Source of the DNA: an uncultured Oscillospiraceae bacterium
GTDB taxonomy: Bacteria; Bacillota; Clostridia; Oscillospirales; Oscillospiraceae
Length of the DNA: 15,077 nt
Direction of reading: 5' to 3'
Assembly: GCA_947630345.1 (NCBI GenBank)
Contig: CANRHF010000029.1
Coordinates: 1-15,077 of the forward strand
Positions 12,776 through 15,077 of the stretch are shown piece after piece. A program made the position numbers and the translations under genes. The notes under the pieces are model-generated. The model saw only the letters and a program-made list of their open reading frames with translations, had not been told where the DNA came from and ran no database searches. The stretch's first letter is position 1, and each line of letters opens with the position of its first letter.

Positions 12776-12924
12776 TGTAAAGGAACCCGAAATATCGGCA
12801 TTTTGCACAATGCCCTGGTGAAATCGACGGGATCTCCCCGGGTTCGAACCCGGGAAAGTCCATTAAAATGCTGATGCTTTCGGAGCTTTCAACAAGCTGA
12901 CGGGACCTCCGCGGAGGGAAGAAA
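12776..12924 (+). promoter_or_regulatory. long structured 5' leader of the importer operon
   Basis: Visible stems are CCGA-AATA-TCGG, GCATT-TTGCAC-AATGC (near 12798-12813), the 18-bp perfect palindrome CCCGGGTTCGAACCCGGG at 12837-12854, and AGCTT-TCAAC-AAGCT near 12884-12898. CCTCCG (12906-12911) can pair with CGGAG upstream (12881-12885) or with the ribosome binding site CGGAGG (12912-12917) through a four-base loop. GACGGGATCTCC (12826-12837) recurs as GACGGGACCTCC (12899-12910). No known riboswitch class is recognised. No U-run that would make an early terminator is seen. Confidence 0.4.
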
Positions 12925-13509
12925 ATGGAGAGAAGACGCAGCTTCGGGGAGTACCGGGCCATCGATCTGGCTATTTGGGCGGTGCTTCTGGGAGTTTTTG
13001 AATTTATCATTGTGGGGGCGGCCAACTGGTGGTTTCCCGGCCAGCCCTACACCGTGTCCCTGGCGGGGGCTATCGCCGCCATTGTCTATATGCGCTGGGG
13101 CTACTGGGGCTGCCTCCACGCGGCCCTTGCCGGGCTGGTATTCAGCTACTTTTCCGGCGGGGATGGGCGGCAGATGCTGATTTACGCGGTAGGAAACCTG
13201 GCGTCCCTGGCTCCGGCGGTATGGCTCATGGCGCTGGGGAAGGAAAAGGTCAGGACGGGGTACTATCTGTCGCTGATCTTTCCCCTGGTGGTGCTGCTTT
13301 CCATGCAGGCGGGGCGGGCGCTGATGGCCCTGGCCCTGGGGGCGGCGCCGAAGGAGGCGATCGACTTCTTCACAACAGACAGTCTGTCGCTTCTATTTAC
13401 TTTTGTGATCATCTGGATAGCGCGAAAGCTGGACGGTGTCTATGAGGATCAAAAACATTATCTTCTCCGCTTACAGGCGAAGGAGGAACAAAAGGGAGGT
13501 AAACTATGA
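12925..13509 (+). CDS. ECF S-component-like membrane protein, function unknown
   Basis: I cannot name a family with confidence. The 194-residue protein has about six hydrophobic segments (roughly 14-34, 42-56, 59-77, 83-103, 113-135, 151-167), a conserved-looking Trp/Gly/Tyr-rich stretch (AANWWFPGQPYTVSLAGA, YMRWGYWGC) and a soluble charged tail RKLDGVYEDQKHYLLRLQ. Size, helix count and the way helix 2 and 3 are arranged recall ECF transporter S components, which bind the substrate. The start has GGAGGG six bases upstream. Its last bases overlap the LplB-like gene as ATGA, so it is the first gene of the importer operon and translationally coupled to the permease. That position suggests an accessory role in uptake, which is inference. 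DUF624/YesL, a membrane protein in similar loci, does not match by eye. Confidence 0.75.
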   Translation: MERRRSFGEYRAIDLAIWAVLLGVFEFIIVGAANWWFPGQPYTVSLAGAIAAIVYMRWGYWGCLHAALAGLVFSYFSGGDGRQMLIYAVGNLASLAPAVWLMALGKEKVRTGYYLSLIFPLVVLLSMQAGRALMALALGAAPKEAIDFFTTDSLSLLFTFVIIWIARKLDGVYEDQKHYLLRLQAKEEQKGGKL

Positions 13510-14564
13510 ACGCAAGGGCAGCTGATTTCCTTACATTCGATAAAGACAAAAAAGTCTATCGAATCAGTCCGGAGCAGGCCGTGCGGGACGATGTGGAAAA
13601 GCACTACTGGGTCCACGTCGGCCGGACGATCGTGAAGGACTGGCGTCTGTATGTCATGCTGATCCCCATGTTGCTGGTGTTCCTCTTCTGGCGCTACTTC
13701 CCCATGTACGAGCTACTGGGGTGCTTTAAGGTGCCGGATGTGGTTCGACCGGTGTCCCAGCAGTATTTTTCCGGTTTCTCCTATTTCAACCGGCTGCTGG
13801 TAGGCGGGGACCAGCTCTCCACGGACTTCTGGAGAGCAATGCGCAATACCTTTATCCTGAGCTTTTACGGTTTGTGCTTCGGCTTCCCGATCCCCATCAT
13901 TCTAGCTCTGTTCTTCAATGAAATTCGTTCCAACATTGCCCGGAGCGTCTACCAGGTCCTGACTTACCTGCCGAAGTTCATGTCCACCGTCGTCATGACT
14001 TCCCTCGTAACGATGCTGGTGAAGCAGGGCTCCCTGACCACCGGCATGGGCATTGTGAGCGGCCTCCTGGAGAACCTTGGGGTCGTCAGCCATGAGGTAG
14101 CCAACGCCGGCCTGCTGAACAATCCCGCGTTTTTCCGTTCCATTTACCAGATCAGCGGCATCTGGGAGAGCGCCGGTTATGACAGCATCGTGTTCTTTGC
14201 TGCCATCATCGCCATCTCTCCCACCAGCTACGAAGCCGCTCAGATCGACGGCGCGGGCAAAATGGCGCAGATGCGCTATGTGGTGCTTCCCAGCATCCTG
14301 TCCACCATCGTCATCATGCTCATCACCCGGATCGGCTCCCTGCTGAACATCGGCTATGAGAAGGTGTTGCTGCTGTACAACACCAACACCTACGTCACCG
14401 CCGACGTGGTCTCCACCTTCGCCAACCGCAACGGCATGGGCGCCGGAGGCGCGGGCACAGGCATCGCGGCGGCAGCCGAGATGATGAACAACGTCATCGG
14501 TATGCTGCTGGTCATCGGCGCCAACACCATCGCGCGGAAGGCCTCCAACACGTCGCTTTACTGA
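13506..14564 (+). CDS. carbohydrate ABC transporter permease, LplB-like
   Basis: One of two membrane-spanning subunits of a CUT1-type sugar importer, 352 residues. A long polar N-terminal tail (about 1-46) precedes six helices, the first at about 47-63 (LYVMLIPMLLVFLFWRYFPM). The cytoplasmic coupling loop is YEAAQIDGAGKMAQMRYVVLP at 242-262, with the conserved EAA (243-245) and the glycine G249 that dock on the ATPase. KVPDVVRPVSQQYFSGFSYF and MRNTFILSFYGL at 112-123 are typical for LplB/YtcP-type permeases of COG4209, which import oligosaccharides such as those from pectin and other plant glycans. GGAGGT lies just before the ATG, which overlaps the upstream stop. The extracytoplasmic binding protein should follow downstream of the window; the ATPase may be a shared MsmX-like one. 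Confidence 0.9.
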   Translation: MNARAADFLTFDKDKKVYRISPEQAVRDDVEKHYWVHVGRTIVKDWRLYVMLIPMLLVFLFWRYFPMYELLGCFKVPDVVRPVSQQYFSGFSYFNRLLVGGDQLSTDFWRAMRNTFILSFYGLCFGFPIPIILALFFNEIRSNIARSVYQVLTYLPKFMSTVVMTSLVTMLVKQGSLTTGMGIVSGLLENLGVVSHEVANAGLLNNPAFFRSIYQISGIWESAGYDSIVFFAAIIAISPTSYEAAQIDGAGKMAQMRYVVLPSILSTIVIMLITRIGSLLNIGYEKVLLLYNTNTYVTADVVSTFANRNGMGAGGAGTGIAAAAEMMNNVIGMLLVIGANTIARKASNTSLY

Positions 14565-14576
14565 TAGGAGGGTGTC

Positions 14577-15077
14577 ATGAAGAGAAAACTTGAGATCTCC
14601 GAACTGATCTTTAAGATCGTCAGCTACACCCTGCTCACCATCTTCGCCCTGTGCTGCCTCTATCCCTTCGTCTACGCGGTGTCCGCCTCCATCAGCGGCC
14701 GCGAGGCGGTGGAGTACGGCCGCATCGTCCTCTTCCCCAAGGACATCCAGTTCCAGGCCTTCGCCCGGATGTTCGGTGACAACATGTTCTGGAACGCCTA
14801 CTCCAACACCCTGTTCGTCACCCTCTACGGTACCCTGTGGGCCATGCTCACCTCCATCCTGGGCGCCTACGCCCTGAGCAAGAAGCGCCTGCTGTTCCGC
14901 AAGACCTTCAACTTCTTCCTGGTGTTCACCATGTGGTTCTCCGCCGGTATCGTTCCCCAGTACCTGAACTACCTGGCCACCAAGAAGGTGTTCAACGCGG
15001 TGGGCATCATGGACGACAAGTGGCTGGTGGTCATCGCCATGGGCATGGCGGCCATGAACATCATCCTGCTGCGCAAC
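14577..15077 (+). CDS. carbohydrate ABC transporter permease, LplC-like, cut by the window edge
   Basis: The partner permease of the LplB-like protein, with 167 codons visible and no stop. MKRKLEISELIFKIVSYTLL opens with the first helix (about 11-35), followed by the periplasmic part carrying YPFVYAVSASISG and FPKDIQFQAFARMF, then NTLFVTLYGTLWAMLTSILG, AYALSKKRLLFRK and FTMWFSAGIVPQYLNYL, all matching the COG0395 UgpE/LplC family. The coupling EAA loop lies beyond the edge. AGGAGGG at 14566-14572 lies four bases before the ATG, 12 bases after the LplB stop. Codons are strongly biased to C-ending forms, more than in most other genes here, hinting at high expression. It would form the heterodimeric channel with the upstream gene. 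Confidence 0.9.
   Translation, partial: MKRKLEISELIFKIVSYTLLTIFALCCLYPFVYAVSASISGREAVEYGRIVLFPKDIQFQAFARMFGDNMFWNAYSNTLFVTLYGTLWAMLTSILGAYALSKKRLLFRKTFNFFLVFTMWFSAGIVPQYLNYLATKKVFNAVGIMDDKWLVVIAMGMAAMNIILLRN

Noticed and set aside
12826..12862. tRNA-like 3' end (GGTTCGAACC arm followed by AAAGTCCA)
   Set aside because: In tRNA register the T-stem has mismatches (G opposite G), no acceptor 5' strand, D-arm or anticodon arm lies upstream, and TTA follows instead of CCA; the palindrome explains the resemblance.

Overview
The window looks like a chromosomal segment from a GC-rich, low-copy-repeat member of the Clostridia, most likely an Oscillospiraceae-type gut anaerobe. The reasons are the strong AGGAGGG-type ribosome binding sites, vegetative promoters with TATAAT boxes and 17-bp spacers, dacF-type D-Ala-D-Ala carboxypeptidases, a two-subunit oxygen-sensitive fumarase, a Gx-transporter/NusG-II pair and an LplB/LplC-type sugar importer. 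No gene fixes the genus.

Layout. 1-1398 (minus): a small acidic tail-anchored protein, glutamyl-Q tRNA(Asp) synthetase, and the start of an RlmI-type rRNA methyltransferase, tightly packed behind one good promoter. 1518-2678 (plus): a secreted D-Ala-D-Ala carboxypeptidase, followed by a bidirectional terminator. 2763-3548 (minus): a multi-pass membrane protein with a Pro-rich repeat tail. 3632-5658 (minus): fumarase alpha, fumarase beta and a cytidylate-kinase-like protein in one operon. 5758-6614 (minus): a NusG-domain-II protein and a Gx (ECF S-like) membrane protein, ended by a perfect hairpin terminator. 6786-10357 (plus): an ArsB/NhaD-like ion transporter, galactokinase and a second, membrane-anchored D-Ala-D-Ala carboxypeptidase, apparently one operon.

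10375-11674 is a complete IS3-family (IS150-type) insertion sequence with 24-bp imperfect ends, a 3-bp CTT target duplication, two frames joined by a -1 slip, and an internal hairpin that would hide the transposase ribosome binding site in read-through RNA. It is visibly less GC-rich than its surroundings.

11781 to the end is a carbohydrate locus read outward from a 295-bp control region: a signal-less (cytoplasmic) pectinesterase on the minus strand, and on the plus strand a small ECF-S-like membrane protein and two ABC importer permeases (LplB-like, then LplC-like, cut by the window edge). The natural reading is uptake of a pectin-derived oligosaccharide and its de-esterification inside the cell. 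The control region holds two divergent promoters, an inverted repeat, a pair of 8-bp direct repeats 21 bp apart next to the -35 box, and a roughly 150-nt structured leader that may hide the ribosome binding site. I see no CRISPR array, rRNA, or convincing tRNA. I found no clearly new defence or biosynthetic system; the most unusual parts are this control region and the membrane gene behind it.
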